Shown one piece after another: positions 36,611 to 50,639 of a DNA stretch of 64,000 nucleotides (position 1 is its first letter; every line of letters begins with the position of its first letter). The stretch is from Coturnix japonica (taxonomy: Eukaryota > Chordata > Aves > Galliformes > Phasianidae): the NCBI RefSeq assembly GCF_001577835.2, contig NC_029542.1, positions 3,023,336 through 3,087,335 on the forward strand, in the 5' to 3' direction. The notes under the pieces were generated by a model, which saw nothing but the letters and a program-made list of their open reading frames with translations, did not search any database and was not told the origin of the DNA. The translations under genes and the position numbers were made by a program.

Positions 36611-39600
36611 CTAAGCTTTGGAGCAGCCCTGAGTATCTGTCTCTGTCTCAGAGGAGCTGCTCTCAGAGTCTATTTCTGTATTCTCCTGCTGATGTTTCTC
36701 TTGCACCTTCTGCCGAATTCCTTGCAAACGGATTAATAGGGACTGATAGTCAAAGTGGCCACGTTTTTCTCCAAAAGGATCCTGGAAGGAAACCAGAGAT
36801 GAACTCATTAATATAGACCTCTTACCAGAAGGATAAAGGTTTAAAGACAGCTGTATAATAACTGTTACATTCTGCTTTAAGATCAATGGGACCAGGTCAA
36901 TGGCCTCACAAATCTCAAAACTGATACCAATTGCTTTTCCCTTACAAGGCCACCAGAGTCATCAGGCACAACTCATCCTTTGTGAAACCACATTATCATT
37001 TTAAATCAAGGTGCCCAGCTGTTTTAATACTTACTGCTTTTATCCCTATTCCACGTTAAAGGCAATTGCCAGGGCTATATAAAGGAGTGGTGATGTTTCA
37101 CTTGTCCTGTGTGGCTCCAGAGTTAACAAGAAAGCACATCTGCCAAGCCCTAAACCAATACTGTATCTAGAGTGACTATGTTTTAAATACAGAGCAGTGG
37201 AGATAACAGTGGCATCTCTAGCAAATTGTGTTCAGACTTCCTGCCTTACTATTGACACATGAGCAGAAAACAGACTGTGGTAGTCACTAACTCTGGAGAC
37301 TGAGCAGAGCAATCCCAAGCCATTGTGTTCTTCAGAATTAACTTAGCTCTGGCTCCTTGTAGAAGAAACAAGAGTTGATCACACCTGACAATCCTCTGAT
37401 CTCACCAAATACAGCCTTCAGGGCAGTGCTCTCATTTTCATTTCTCACGTGCAGGAATTTCTTGCTTCAAACATGAACTCTCCTACTTCAGGAGTGCTTT
37501 CATTTTATGAATTACACAGTGATGGCACTGATAGGAAAGAAGGGCTCAGATCAGAGACACCAGATCATTAAATCAAACACCTCCAGCTCTTCTTAACAGT
37601 GAAATTTCTCAATGAGTCAGACAAGAGGTGCTTGATGAGTGAGGAAGCCGTGTTCAGATGCAAATAGCTTGCCAGTCTATTCTGTAAAGTCTATTTTCCT
37701 ACAGAAATGAGCTCCTCTATTCAACCTGTCTGGCTGTATTTGCCATATTGTTGCTGTTCCTCTATTCCATCCTCCTCCAGATACTTTTGCCTCCATCAGC
37801 CACTTTCATCTGACAGAACAACTCAGTGTCAGAGAAAAGTTTATATCTGTACAAGCAAAGAAATCGAAGAAAAATAAATCTTACCAGCATCTCAACAAGC
37901 AAATGATGCAATAGAGCTCAGTTGCTACCAGGTCCAGCACTGAGAGAAATCTAACAGCTCTGAAAACACTGTGTGCATACTCTGAACTCAGGAACATCAG
38001 TGTTTTATCCACAGGAGTTTCGTGGTTAACTCAGAGTTGAAACAGAGTTGATAGAAAAGGTGCAGATCTGCCCCATGTTGCACATCACACAGTGCAACTG
38101 TTTGTCACACTGAGTGTTATTTGGAATCAAAGCTCTGAATCAACAAGAAAATCATCTGCCACTCACCTGCATCGTCTGTCCTTGGAGATAAAGTCTCTCT
38201 TTGCACACCCCTTCATAGAAGTCGTAGTATTCCATGAAGGATTTCTCCATTACACCCCTGAATATAATCAGAGAGCAAAGAGTCAACAGAGAATGACAGT
38301 ATTACAATGGTGGCATCATCCAGGGTCACAGCATCTCACTGAACCACAGCCATGTAATCAGCACAGCTCAAGCCAGACAACTAACTGGGTACAGCCAGGC
38401 AGGACACAGAACAAAACTAACTGCAGCACTGCTGCAGCTGAACAGATCCTGCACGTGTTTCTACAACAGCTGTGTTTTTCTCTCTCTCTGAGATGTTGGT
38501 TTTTTTCCCCTCTGAGAGAAGGCACATTTATCCTCGAACACAAATCAGAGGATGCAGCCTCTGTGCACAATAACAGTAATTGGTCAATGCACAGCTCCTA
38601 GGCACGACATAGATACAGTCGTCCATTTGAGAAGAAACAAAACCACTTTGCACTGGAGCAGGATGATTTAAAGACTTGCTCTTCTCTGGAGCACATCTCA
38701 GGATCTCAGGAAAGGCAACCTGAGAATCTTAACCTGTTTCCCCACACCCATTTTCTCATGCTCCCTCCCTGCCCCCTTTCCATACCGTAGTGGCTCAGGA
38801 CAGGGACACTTTCCTTCCAGCATGTCACACACTGCTACTCGGATGGTCTCATGCCGAATACACTCGTTATAGTTCTTGCTGTCCCCAGGGTGCCTCTCCT
38901 GGAAATAGAATTTGGGCCAGTGAGTCCATGTTACTGGAAAGGCTCTTCGTCTCTCACACTCTGGAGACTGATGAATTTCACTGGTGTGTGAACCCACTAC
39001 AGCTATGCCTGTTTAGTGTATGCTAAGCTAATTTATACTGGAGGGGAAAAAGAAAAGCTGGCACCATTTTCTCCATCTACAGAGCCTTGGACTCGCACAG
39101 CTGGGGAGACGAGTCAGCTGATAGTTGGCACAGAAAACTGCCTCTCTTTGGGATGCCAGAACCATGAAAACCTGAGCAGTTTGGTTTCTGCATGACGTGT
39201 GTATTGAGGAAGCTGTATCAAGAGTCATGTAGCAGAGAAATGTCTCTTCTTCTTCTATTACTTCACACACATGAGAGCTAAGCAGCCTGCAGTTCAGAGC
39301 TTCACAAGTCCCCCCTTCAAGCTCTGATCAGAGGCAAAGCAAGCTTTAAAAAAAGCCAAGTGACACAGCCTTGCTTTGTCCCCATTTCTAGAATGTATTT
39401 TGTTACCAGGTCAAGGTGTGGAGTGAAGGGAGAAATTGCTGCAGAACCAAAGATGAAACATCTCCAACTCTCACCTGCTCAAAGCCGGGTTCATTGTGAT
39501 ACGGGTTCTCAGTCATCAGAGACTGGATGGAGATGAGGACTGAGGAGATACTCTGTGCTGGGCTCCATGCAGGCCCGGTCCAAGTGCTGAAGCATCAAGA

Positions 39601-42600
39601 TAGAAAAGCATCAATTAACGACACAGGATCAGCCCAGAGACCACCATCCCTCCAACTACTGAAGATCAGAAAGCTCAGAAAACACATCTAAACCATTCAG
39701 AAATGTGACAGGAGAAGTAACAGCTGCTTCAGAAAGACAAAGCACTGCACACTGAGAAAGTCTCAAGGCAGTTTATTCTCTCAGCCAAATGAGAACATTA
39801 ATCTGAGCCATGCAAGAGGCTGGGGAGCTTCACAGCTAACACACAGAGGGAAAAGCTGAGGAAGAGTGCCATCTTCAAACACCTCTCAGGGCACTTCAGA
39901 GCTATGGATATCATCTTGCACAGCATCCTGAAGCAACACATGCTGCCAGCTCTATAGTAAGTCAAGAACTGCAGCTCTTTATGAAGTTAAATCTAACTTT
40001 GCAGACTCAAACAAGACCATTACTTGGGCAGTTAGCGATGCAGACACTCAGCACAAGGTCTGCCACCAAAAGAACTCATGGATACACTGCTGTAGGAATA
40101 AGATGCCCATTTAATATATGGAATGTAGCATAAACCCCTGCACAGAACAACAGGTCAGGAAAAGCTGCTCTGCTACTTGCCATTTATATCCTAGCTCCAG
40201 ATAGAGAGCTGCTTCCCTGGGAGCTGAACAAGGATGTACTGACCTGCATATGCTCTTCCTAAATTCATTCACAGCTTCCCGTTGCTGGTAAGGCTGAGGC
40301 TCTTTGTTCACTCTTCAATAATTTAGCTTCCATGCCAAAGCTACACTACATGAGCAACGAGGCAGCTTGCATGGAAGCTGCTGGGCACTCAGCCCCCTGA
40401 GCTACAGACAAGCCCTGCACACCTCAGTGCATCCCAGGCACTGGCATCCAGCTCACTGGATCAGAAAGACTCGCACACTTTATCTCTCTCCCAGCTCCAG
40501 ACCAGCAGATGAGTATCAGTGACTTGAATGAACTTTAGCATAAGGGGCACACACACAATGCTGCTGAAAGCATCCAGTCTCATAACCACAGCTGTGCTCA
40601 GATATGATGAAACCCCTACAGCAATTCAAGCCATCGCTGCCCCTTCCCCACTTGGCTGCCTCTATGTGCACCAGTCCAGAGCCTCAGTAAAAACCCTTCC
40701 TTACTTACAACTGAAACCATCACATCTGGGGTGGGGAATATCACACTATGGCCAGAGTTCCTCTGGTAGAGTCTAGAAGCCACTGAATCAATCAGGACTC
40801 GGTTTAAAAACCCAAATAGGTGAGTAACAAGCACTTGCAGCAGTGGAGCCTGTTGGAACAGGCAGCATGGGAGCAGAGATTGTAAATCATTACACTTACT
40901 GCTCAGCCCCACATACTACATGTAGGTGGAGGCCCAGAGCACTCAAATGGCTTTCAAGGAAGTTCTTAGAGGCTTTTAATCTTATTTATTTTTAAACCCA
41001 CACAGAGAAAGAGGAAATTAAAACCACAAAAACCTGCATTCAGAAAGCATGTAGGATCAGCTTGCAAAGAGCAAGAGCAGAAGAAAGGCAGCGCTCAAGC
41101 CAGGGCTTTGCAAGGGGAAGCAGAAAAGTGGCAGCATCCACTGAACTTCATGCTTCCCCCGCTCCGCTCTCAGATGCTTTTAGAGACAAGTCAGACTCTT
41201 AGCTCAGAAGAGGAATTTGTGCTGCTTTACGACTCTGATCCAGTGCATAACTTCACAGAAGCATAAAGGTGCATCCAAGCATGTTTGGGGCAAGATCAGG
41301 GCACAGCGTGTTGAGAAAGATGTGCGAGGCACAGTGCAGCCTGTGGCTACCTCCTGATTTCCCACCAAAACAGCCAAAGTCTCCTCTTACCCTAGAATAC
41401 TCAGGCAGACTTTCCCATTGCGGTAGAAGTTGGGGTTAAACCTCACTGTGTTATTTCCCGTTGTCATCAGTTTGACCCTTGGCGGGTGGATGGGATAATC
41501 TGGAGGACAGCGAAACAGGAACAAGAAGAAACCCCCTTCATAAGGCGTGTCAAATGGGCCTGTGATCAATGCATGAATCTGGAAAACAAAAGCCCATCTT
41601 GCGCACCACTTCAAAATTGTGCAGCACCATCAAATCCTCAACAAAGCCAACCGAAGGCAAGAAACCTCCACCCAGGCATGGACACAGCACCTTCCCCAAG
41701 CACACGCCACGTGCAGGCCATACACAACCCCCCTCCCCTTCCTTCCCTCCTTTAGCCAGAGCCACTGCTGCACACTTCTCTCCCCTCTGCCACACTCAAT
41801 GTGCAGAGCAGGTTTCCAACACGAGGTTTGGCCACGGTCCACAGCAGCTGCCTCCCATACATCTCGACACAGCCCAAAGCAGACTGAATCACAGTTCAGC
41901 TGGTAAGCTCTGCTTTAAAAAGCTTTCAAATATGGGGAGGGGGGGAAAAAAAAGTCTAATTTTAGCATGGAAAAAAGGCAGATTTTTCCACCAAAACCAG
42001 AACATTCCTCAATTTTATGGTCTCGTGCTGATTTGGTTTTATTGAAACCAATCATTTAATTACTTCTGCCAGGATCTAAAATTAAGACCCCATGCTCCCC
42101 TCGCTAATTACCTTCTAAAAAATCTCAGTTGCATACCAGGAAATCTGCTCCCATTGGGCTATTAGGGAAGCTTCCTCCTTTTCCATCCTCCTGAAGCGAT
42201 CCAAGCAATCTCCTTTAATGATCCTCTCACCCACCTAGGATGTTAGTTAAAAACCCCAAGGCTGCTGTTCTACAAACCCGCATTCCTGCTGAAGGGCATT
42301 TTGGCACTTTCAACCTCCAAACCGAGGGAGGTCAGAGCTCCAGCAAAATGCCCAAGGTCTGAGTTGTCTGCACACAGACACTCCCTTTGTGCTGTCTCCA
42401 AAAATCCAAGAGCCCTAAGCCAGGCAGGTGCTCACACTGAGGGAACCAAGGGAGTGCCAAGTCTGTCAAGGGGGGTGAGAGAAGTGTGCAGCAGAGGAGA
42501 AACCAAAGCAACCCCATCCACACACACATACACACATAGAGCTTTCTCAGTATCCAACACAGCCAGATGAGGTGACACTGGCTGGAGAAAGGCAGCATCA

Positions 42601-45600
42601 GCCAAGGAATGCACTGGATCAAGATCACTGTTTGAGCAACATCAGCCTCTAAGATCACTGCAATCTCTCAGGTGTAATTGGCAATTCCCTATCCTGGAAA
42701 ATCCCTAGAGCCAAGCAGCCAGGAGGGGAAGAACTGGAGCAGGAGAGACAAGAGACACACCTGGCCCCAGGGAACAGATGTGCTGGAGATGATGTGATGG
42801 GAGTAGCTATGCAGGTCAGATCTGCATGAGCTCATGGAATTGTTTGAGTTGGAAGGGACCTGTAAAGGCCAGCTGGTCCAACTCTCCTGCAATGAACAGG
42901 GACACCTACAGCTCAATCAGGTGCTCACAGCCTGGTCCAACCTGACCTCAGGTACTTCCAGGGACAGGGGCATCCATAACCTCTCTGGGAGAGAGGCTGT
43001 TACCTGTTAGAGCCAGGTAGGCAGCTCCACAGCAGGACAGGATCTGGGCCCAGGGTTTAATCCCACTATCAGGTCACAACAGTTAAACACCTCTGCCTTC
43101 TGCAGGTGACTTACATATAATTTCCAGTGACTGAGATATGTTCCTCATTTCCAGCCCCTCACAAAGCCCCCCCATGGCCAAGAGATTTCCACAGAGATCT
43201 CTCTGAGCTAATCTAGTGATTCTTTTTCAAGCATCTGTAGGGGAAAGAACAAGCTGGATTGGCACTCTGCTAGTCCATAGGGACACAAAATAGGGCTGTC
43301 TTTATCAGTGGAAACTCCTCAGGTTCCTGTGATGGTATCTCTCCACAAAGCCATTTTTAACTTGACAGCCTCCTCCTATTTAAATACAGCCCAGATCGTC
43401 ACCAAGAAACCCAGAGCTGCGCTGTGCTCTTACAAGACTCACCCTGACTTCTCTCAAAACAAGAAGGGATTACACCATTTGGGAGAACCCTCAGAGCAGC
43501 CATCAATAGCAACATATAGAAGAGTAGGATCATGAACTCATTCCAAAGTGTCTCTTACCTTGGTCATGTCATGGGGATCAGGCACAACAAACATTCCCGG
43601 GGGTGGTTCCTTGTAAATAGACATAATATCCCTGGAATAAAGGAAACAGGAATTAGTCAAGATCTCCCTTGGTGTTGATCAGCCCTTGAGGCGTGGAATG
43701 TTCCAGTGGACAAATCTGTGTAGAGATGCAAAGGGACAGAATTAAGATGGGAATCTGCAACTCAAAGTGGTGGATGTTGGGGTTTTTTGGAGTCTGTTTC
43801 TCGGCTGAGCTCTCTTAACTTATCCTAAACAGTAGCTGAAGAGCACAAGCAGCATTCAATGAATAGTGAGGCATCAGACCTCAGCACCTTGGCAACACGC
43901 TGCCTTGCATTTTACACCATAACCTAACAATTAACAATAAATTTCTCCTAAGGTCAGCATGAAAAAGCTCTCATTGGTGAATATTGTTGCCTAATAGAAA
44001 ACTTTACCTCCCTGTTTTCTCTCCATACACATGGACTATTTACAAAGTCCCTCCTATAGACCCATTCACTTTTTTCCCCCATCATTACAGTACCTGGACC
44101 GTGTCTGAAAACATTACTGCTCTGTCAAGTTTGATTTTAGTCTGACAGTGGGTTCAACTGCTATTAGGAGACATGGACACACACACAGCTTAAATCACAA
44201 CAGTTTTATTTCCTGGACTAAATGAACTGAAAAAGAAGGAGATTACCAAACAGCACCCATCAACTTTTATTGCCAAAAAGCTCCCTATCATAATCAGAGC
44301 TTCACAGTACTCTGGGACAAGCTACCACTAGACCTGTTCAAGAAGCAACCAGAGTTAAGAGAGGTTTCAGGGCAATAACAAAGTTTGAGAACAACAGGAG
44401 AGTTTTGCCTTCCTACTTCACATGATGAAGTTATTGCTTTCGGTGCTTGGATGGAAAACTGCCAGAATATCTGGTGCCATCTTTGGAAGACGTTAGACTA
44501 GCTCTAGAACAAGCAACAGAACAAGGATGAGCAAGAGCCTGGCAGGCAGCAATTCTGTTCTGAAGGAAGAGGAAGAACTTGCTGACACAGTGCCAATATC
44601 TCTAACAATAAAAGACAGTATTGCTCATGGTATCAAAGGCTATTGACACACCAGGTTTAACCAGATGATCCTTCAAAAGTCAGAGCAGCCAAATGGGTGG
44701 GCACCAACCAGGAAAGGATTGTTACCGGCAGGTTTAGGATAACATCTTGCAAAGCTCAACTGCTGATGGGGACAGAGGAGCTCATTCTGCTCCCATTTAA
44801 CAGCACCTTCAAGGAGCACGCTGCAATCCTGAGGGCAGGATGAGGGCAATGTGTCACAGTGTGGTTGCCAAAGGCCACAGCAAGAGCAGGAGGAGGATGA
44901 GGATATCCCAGAGGGGCTGTGGCCTTCATCCAAACCCCTCAGCACAGAGCCCTGGGGCTGCACCTAAAAGAGCCCTTGGGCATGGTAATGAATTATAGAA
45001 TCATTATGGTTGGAAAAGACCACTTAGATCCACAAGTCCAAGTCCAGCCCACCCCCAAACCACATCCCTCAGTGTCACATCTTCATGGTTCTTGAATCCC
45101 TCCGGGGATGGTGACTCCACCATCTCCCTGTGCATCCTTTGCCAGCGCCTCATTAGGAGACAATTCCACTTTAGGAGGAATTTCTCCTAATACCCAACCC
45201 GAACCTCTTCAAGCACAACATAAGGAAACCACCCCTCGTCTTACAGCTTCTACCTGGCACAGAGGGCAACCCCCACATCCCCACTATGTCCTTTAAGGCC
45301 ACTGTAAAGCAATAAAGTCTCCCTCAAGCCTCCTCTTCCACCAGGGGAACCCATAGACCAGTCCACAACCCCGAACCCAACCGAACCCCCGCAGACCAGT
45401 TCCCATCGCCCTTGAGGAAGGCAGGAGGCCCCACACAACAACCGGGTTTCCCATAGATCTCTATGGACCGGGAGAAGCCGGGTAGGCGGCCCCGAGGCAG
45501 GTCGGCCCTCTCACCGTTTGATCCGCAGCAGACAGGCCGAGCTGGGCCTCTCGCTGTCCCAGTCCCCGCTGACCGTAGGGTCCCAAAAGGCGGAATGAGT

Positions 45601-45846
45601 GAGGAGTGCGGCCCCCGCAGCCGCCGCCGCAGCCGCAGCGATGGGAGCTCCGCCGCTAACCGGGGCCACGGTGGCGGCCGGCGGTGAAGAGCCGAACCCT
45701 GCGGCAGCCCATAGTTCGGCTGGGATGAAGACGCCGGGGTTTCCCGTTCCGCTTCCCGAACCGGTCGAGGTGCCCCCGCTACCGCTGCCCGTCGTTGCCA
45801 GCACCGAGGCCGGAGCCGCATCTTCGGCGGCCGGACTCTCCGCCAT
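36611..45846 (-). CDS. UBE2Z: UBE2Z (USE1), UBA6-specific E2 enzyme
   Basis: This is an E2 conjugating enzyme charged by UBA6 rather than UBA1, accepting ubiquitin and FAT10. Seven exons join in frame to 359 residues (human 354): 45,515-45,846; 43,559-43,631; 41,391-41,578; 39,475-39,586; 38,786-38,898; 38,167-38,257; 36,611-36,781. The first encodes a low-complexity Gly/Ser/Ala/Pro N-terminal extension typical of UBE2Z ([20 protein letters not shown]...). The UBC fold spans about residues 105-260. The catalytic cysteine is C193 in [12 protein letters not shown], and the usual HPN is NPN in [15 protein letters not shown]-terminal extension with [16 protein letters not shown] follows and ends in an acidic Ser-rich tail. 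Exon 1 is CpG-rich and overlaps the promoter island. The start matches the conserved MAESP. CR1 copies sit in introns 1 and 2. Confidence 0.97.
42834..42995 (-). mobile_element. CR1 LINE fragment in UBE2Z intron 2
   Basis: The run 'tcatggaattgtttgagttg', then 'gaagggacctgtaaaggcc', 'ggtccaactctcctgcaatg' and 'ccagggacaggggcatccat', is a textbook avian CR1 3' region in reverse complement. It is 5'-truncated and moderately diverged. Its sense direction is the same as UBE2Z. Confidence 0.9.
44988..45343 (-). mobile_element. CR1 LINE fragment in UBE2Z intron 1
   Basis: It starts with the CR1 3' terminus in reverse complement (ttatagaatcattatggttg, gaaaagacc...). It continues through 'gatggtgactccaccatctc' and 'aatttctcctaatacccaac', ending near 'ctcaagcctcctcttcca'. 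About 355 bp of CR1 3' region is recognisable. It ends about 170 bp from the exon 1 donor, in the same sense as the gene. Confidence 0.9.
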
Positions 45847-46043
45847 TCCGCGGCCGGCCTCGGAGAACGCCGCTTACTTCCGGGACTCCGAACCAACGAG
45901 TCGCTCGGCTAGAGCGGCCACCGCCTCGCACCTCCTTCCCAGAGCGTCACCCCCAACTCCCCCCCCCGCTCTGCCCTCCCACTACCAACCCCCCCCAACT
46001 GCCATAGAGTCACATTGCGGTACCAGAGCGGCTCTTCCGCTGT

Positions 46044-46062
46044 GACCGCCCCCTGGTTCTGC
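46044..46062 (-). promoter_or_regulatory. CTCF-like motif A near UBE2Z promoter
   Basis: On the minus strand this reads GCAGAACCAGGGGGCGGTC, keeping the CCAGGGGGCG core. It is 10 bp from a second, stronger motif in the same orientation. Confidence 0.45.
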
Positions 46063-46071
46063 ACCGCCGCG

Positions 46072-46091
46072 CTACAGCGCCCCCTGCTGTG
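46072..46091 (-). promoter_or_regulatory. CTCF-like motif B near UBE2Z promoter
   Basis: On the minus strand this reads CACAGCAGGGGGCGCTGTAG, a near-consensus CTCF core (AGCAGGGGGCGCTG). It points toward GIP and IGF2BP1, convergent with the plus-oriented motif at 6,056. Confidence 0.55.
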
Positions 46092-46110
46092 ATGGCGGAC
46101 TGCAGAGACA

Positions 46111-47560
46111 GTAGCATAGCTCATGGAAATTGGAGATTTTAGAAGCTTTATATTGAATTATCTGCTACTGAGATGCTGAGAGATGATGCTCAGCCATCAG
46201 TGAAGCCATTTGACTCCCTGCCATCCTCAGGGATACACCAAATAATTTGCTTGAATCCATTTCACACCCGGCATCAAGAAGAAACGCGATGCAACCCAGA
46301 TTACCCTGTTAACCCAGGTCAGGTTATGCAGCAATGTGATGTGAATACAGCTCAAACACCACGTTAACATCAAGACCGAATGTTCCCAGAGACCTTCAGT
46401 GATAGATTTGCCTCCACGCTTCAGTGGGAGCACTGGGAGCTCCCCCCATGGTCAGTCTGCCTCCCTCTGACTCACTGCTGTGATGCACTATAGCCTCTCA
46501 CTAAAGGAAATGTAAAAGAACAAGTTAACTTGTGTATCATGCTGTCTGTCAGCAGGGGGTTTTGCATGGTTAACAGCTCAACCTCAGCTGGAATAGAAAC
46601 CCAGGCATAGAACAGGGTCCTCTCTGAGCCATTACGTACTTGTTCCCACTCAGCACCCTCTGAATGTACAAACCTTCCTCTTGTTCAGCTCATGGGCTTT
46701 TCCTGACCATCCTGTTCTCCTAATAATGGATTTATTTGCTTGTTGTTTTGGGGCAGAAATCAAAACCCTTCTCCAATTCACATTGACATTACAAAGGAAC
46801 AGAGAAGTTACTGATATCCGTGTCCCCAGGAAGGTCACAACCACACATCAGCAGCTTTAGCATACACAGACACTGCATTAATTCAATTACCTAAAGCTGA
46901 TAACCGGACAAGCTTCCCACATGGTTACCTTCCTTAAAGGCACAGCTGTCTTACACTGGGTCCAAGATTCAGCTTAGACCTTAGAACTCCTCCTTGCTCA
47001 GTGTGCTCCAAGCTCTGAAATAGCTGAGGCATGCAACTGTTGAGAAAGAAATAACACAGTCTGTGCTCCTGTGCTTAAACCAATGCTTTGAAGAGGCCTA
47101 TGAACAGCGTGACCTTGAAACCATTTTTCCTTTGTTCATCTCAGATGGGAACGTATATCCTTGTGTACTTGCACAATGTGTCATTTCACAACCCAAACAC
47201 CTTTAATACACTCTATGCACACTCACCTGTACCCATCTTATTTCAATACCATAACATTCAGCAATATTATATGGAGAAAACAATGCTCTGTCAGCTCAAA
47301 TATAAGAATTTGCTTTATTATTAGAGCAATGCTTGCTGGGACTGTCAGATAGATCTGACACAGTGTTTGAGCTGCACAAGGACACCCCCTTTTATTAGGC
47401 TGACTTCATTTTTCTCTCTTGTTACCACCATTGCACATTCCCACTCTGTTTTATCAGTAGATGTTCCTATATCTAGAGTAATACCCTCTTCAACAAATAC
47501 GTCAATATACCCCAATGGCTTTCCCAATCATGGACTAGAACAATAAGGAAAAAAAAAAAA
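46111..47560. other. UBE2Z-ATP5MC1 intergenic region
   Basis: About 1.45 kb lies between the UBE2Z promoter and the 3' end of ATP5MC1, both on the minus strand. No coding frame, repeat or RNA gene was recognised. The sequence is AT-rich away from the UBE2Z island. Confidence 0.7.
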
Positions 47561-47583
47561 TAAAGAAATAATAAAGCCACCAC

Positions 47584-47589
47584 TTTATT
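47584..47589 (-). terminator. ATP5MC1: ATP5MC1 poly(A) signal
   Basis: TTTATT on the plus strand reads AATAAA in the gene's sense, 98 nt past the stop codon. A T-rich stretch in the gene's sense follows at about 47,550-47,575. Confidence 0.8.
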
Positions 47590-47686
47590 TAGAGAAATCT
47601 TTTCTTTAATTGTCAGTCACTCTGATGGAAGCAGACTCAAACCGCTGAGGACAAAGTGATGGAAGCTGCAGCCAGGCCAAAAGTTG

Positions 47687-49450
<1,764 letters not shown>

Positions 49451-49460
49451 CTTGCTTTAC
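49451..49460 (-). other. ATP5MC1: ATP5MC1 exon 2 5'UTR segment
   Basis: The start codon lies 10 nt inside an exon whose acceptor appears to be ...ttattagtaacag at 49,461-49,462. In the human gene too the first exon is noncoding. The pyrimidine tract is weak, so this junction needs transcript support. Confidence 0.5.
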
Positions 49461-49637
49461 CTGTTACTAATAACAAGAAGCAGCAATTAAAAACCCTAAT
49501 ACTGCTACAATCCGCCTCAAGGCCTACCCTTAAAGAGCAGCATTAATCCCTTTAAACAACCCCAAAACCACCTCAGAACAACCGAGTCCCGGTCGGATCA
49601 GGGGACAGCAGTGTCCCCATTGAAAGGTAAGACCCGG

Positions 49638-49682
49638 CCCAGGCCTAGGCCTAGACCCAAGCCCAGGCCTAGGCCTAGGCCG
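49638..49682. repeat. aggcct hexamer repeat in ATP5MC1 intron 1
   Basis: About seven imperfect tandem copies of a six-base unit (aggcct, with changes to agaccc and aagccc) lie in this stretch. The unit makes overlapping palindromic cctagg and aggcct sites. It lies near the 5' end of ATP5MC1. Confidence 0.8.
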
Positions 49683-49766
49683 CAAACGGAGCCCACCTGC
49701 CCGGTGTCCTCTCGGTGCTGCGACGGTGACGGCTTAGACGACAGAGCGCTCCTCCGGCCCGCTCAC

Positions 49767-49800
49767 CTTGCCGTGTCCCCCCAGCGTCCTCCGCGCTGAT
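49767..49800 (-). other. ATP5MC1: ATP5MC1 noncoding exon 1 (predicted)
   Basis: A strong minus-strand donor (gcaag|gtgagc) at 49,766/49,767 marks the end of a likely untranslated first exon. The 5' end is not defined. Inverted CCAAT elements start right beside it, so the exon is probably short. Confidence 0.5.
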
Positions 49801-50360
49801 TGGCTACCGTCGGTACTCTGGGACAACATCCGCTCTTCTCATTGGTTACAATCCATCAAGCTCCTCCTACTAACATCCGGGATAGCAGCGCCGGGAGGGG
49901 CGGGAGAAGTACGTCAAGATGTGAGTTTCTATTGGTTAGTTATTTTCGCTACGCGTTTTGTGATTGGCTGGCGGGCTGGAGGTCTCTTTGGAGGACCATA
50001 AGGCGCGAAGGGCCTCTCTAACCATAGAGGTTACTACAGAGGTGGTGGCTGTGGCAGCAATATGGCGCCTGCTCGGTTGTCCTCTCACGGTTCTTTCCGC
50101 TTCAATGGAGGCTATTACAGCCGCTTTATCGGCTTCTCCCGCTTCCCATTCCCTCCTAAAAGAACTCGCTTCAAACATTAAAACGTGGTTTTGTGGGTAT
50201 CTTGAAGCGCGGCCTACCCGGCTTTGCACAACGGAGGCTGCGGCCTAGCGCTATCAACATCGGTACCGATCGATCCCTATAGGCCTCAAAGCGAACTACA
50301 GCTCCCAGCAGGCGGGGCTGGCTGTGGGGAGGTTCCCTGGGCGGGGTTAGAGGAGACTGA
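49798..50360. promoter_or_regulatory. Shared ATP5MC1/CALCOCO2 bidirectional promoter
   Basis: The two genes start head-to-head here in CpG-rich, TATA-less sequence. Four attgg (inverted CCAAT, NF-Y type) elements lie at about 49,799, 49,840, 49,931 and 49,961. A CRE-like tacgtca is at 49,910-49,916. A ZNF143/SBS-like actacagctcccagcaggc lies at 50,295-50,313, close to the CALCOCO2 side. These elements are all typical of bidirectional housekeeping promoters. Exact starts are not determinable. Confidence 0.65.
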
Positions 50361-50432
50361 GGAGGAGAGTCCGGCTTTTCCTGCTGCTCCGCTTCCTCCT
50401 CTCAACCCGGAGCTCTCCGGCCGTTCCTCTCG
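50361..50432 (+). other. CALCOCO2: CALCOCO2 noncoding exon 1 (predicted)
   Basis: A consensus donor (tctcg|gtgagt) lies at 50,432/50,433, downstream of the shared promoter. The 5' end is approximate. The next exon starts at 51,483, nine nt before the ATG, after a good acceptor (ttctcctcttgcag). Confidence 0.6.
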
Positions 50433-50639
50433 GTGAGTGAACCCGTGTAGGGTTATGGGGGTCTTGGGGACGTCCTGAAGTCCCCCATTGCCCCCATATT
50501 TTCCATGGCAGTGTCGAATGTCCGGTGGGGACGAGGCTCGCTTGATGTTGAGATACTTTCACATTCGATTCCTGGCTGTGAGTGAAGGTTCTGGGCCGGT
50601 GGAGCTGGGAGCGGCACCTCGTTTCATCCCATGGCTTCT

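Larger units (their letters stand above)
45847..46110 (-). promoter_or_regulatory. UBE2Z: UBE2Z promoter region
   Basis: GC-rich TATA-less sequence lies upstream of the UBE2Z ATG, continuous with the CpG-rich exon 1. Two minus-oriented CTCF-like motifs lie at its far edge (46,044-46,062 and 46,072-46,091). The transcription start should lie within about 45,870-46,020 but cannot be fixed. Confidence 0.65.

Noticed and set aside
38092-38601. 169-residue plus-strand open frame
   Set aside because: It overlaps UBE2Z exon 6 on the opposite strand and its flanking introns; composition looks like random intron sequence.
45599-46045. Long plus-strand open frame rich in Ala and Pro over UBE2Z exon 1
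   Set aside because: It is the antisense shadow of the GC-rich UBE2Z first exon and promoter; no conserved protein features or promoter on that strand.
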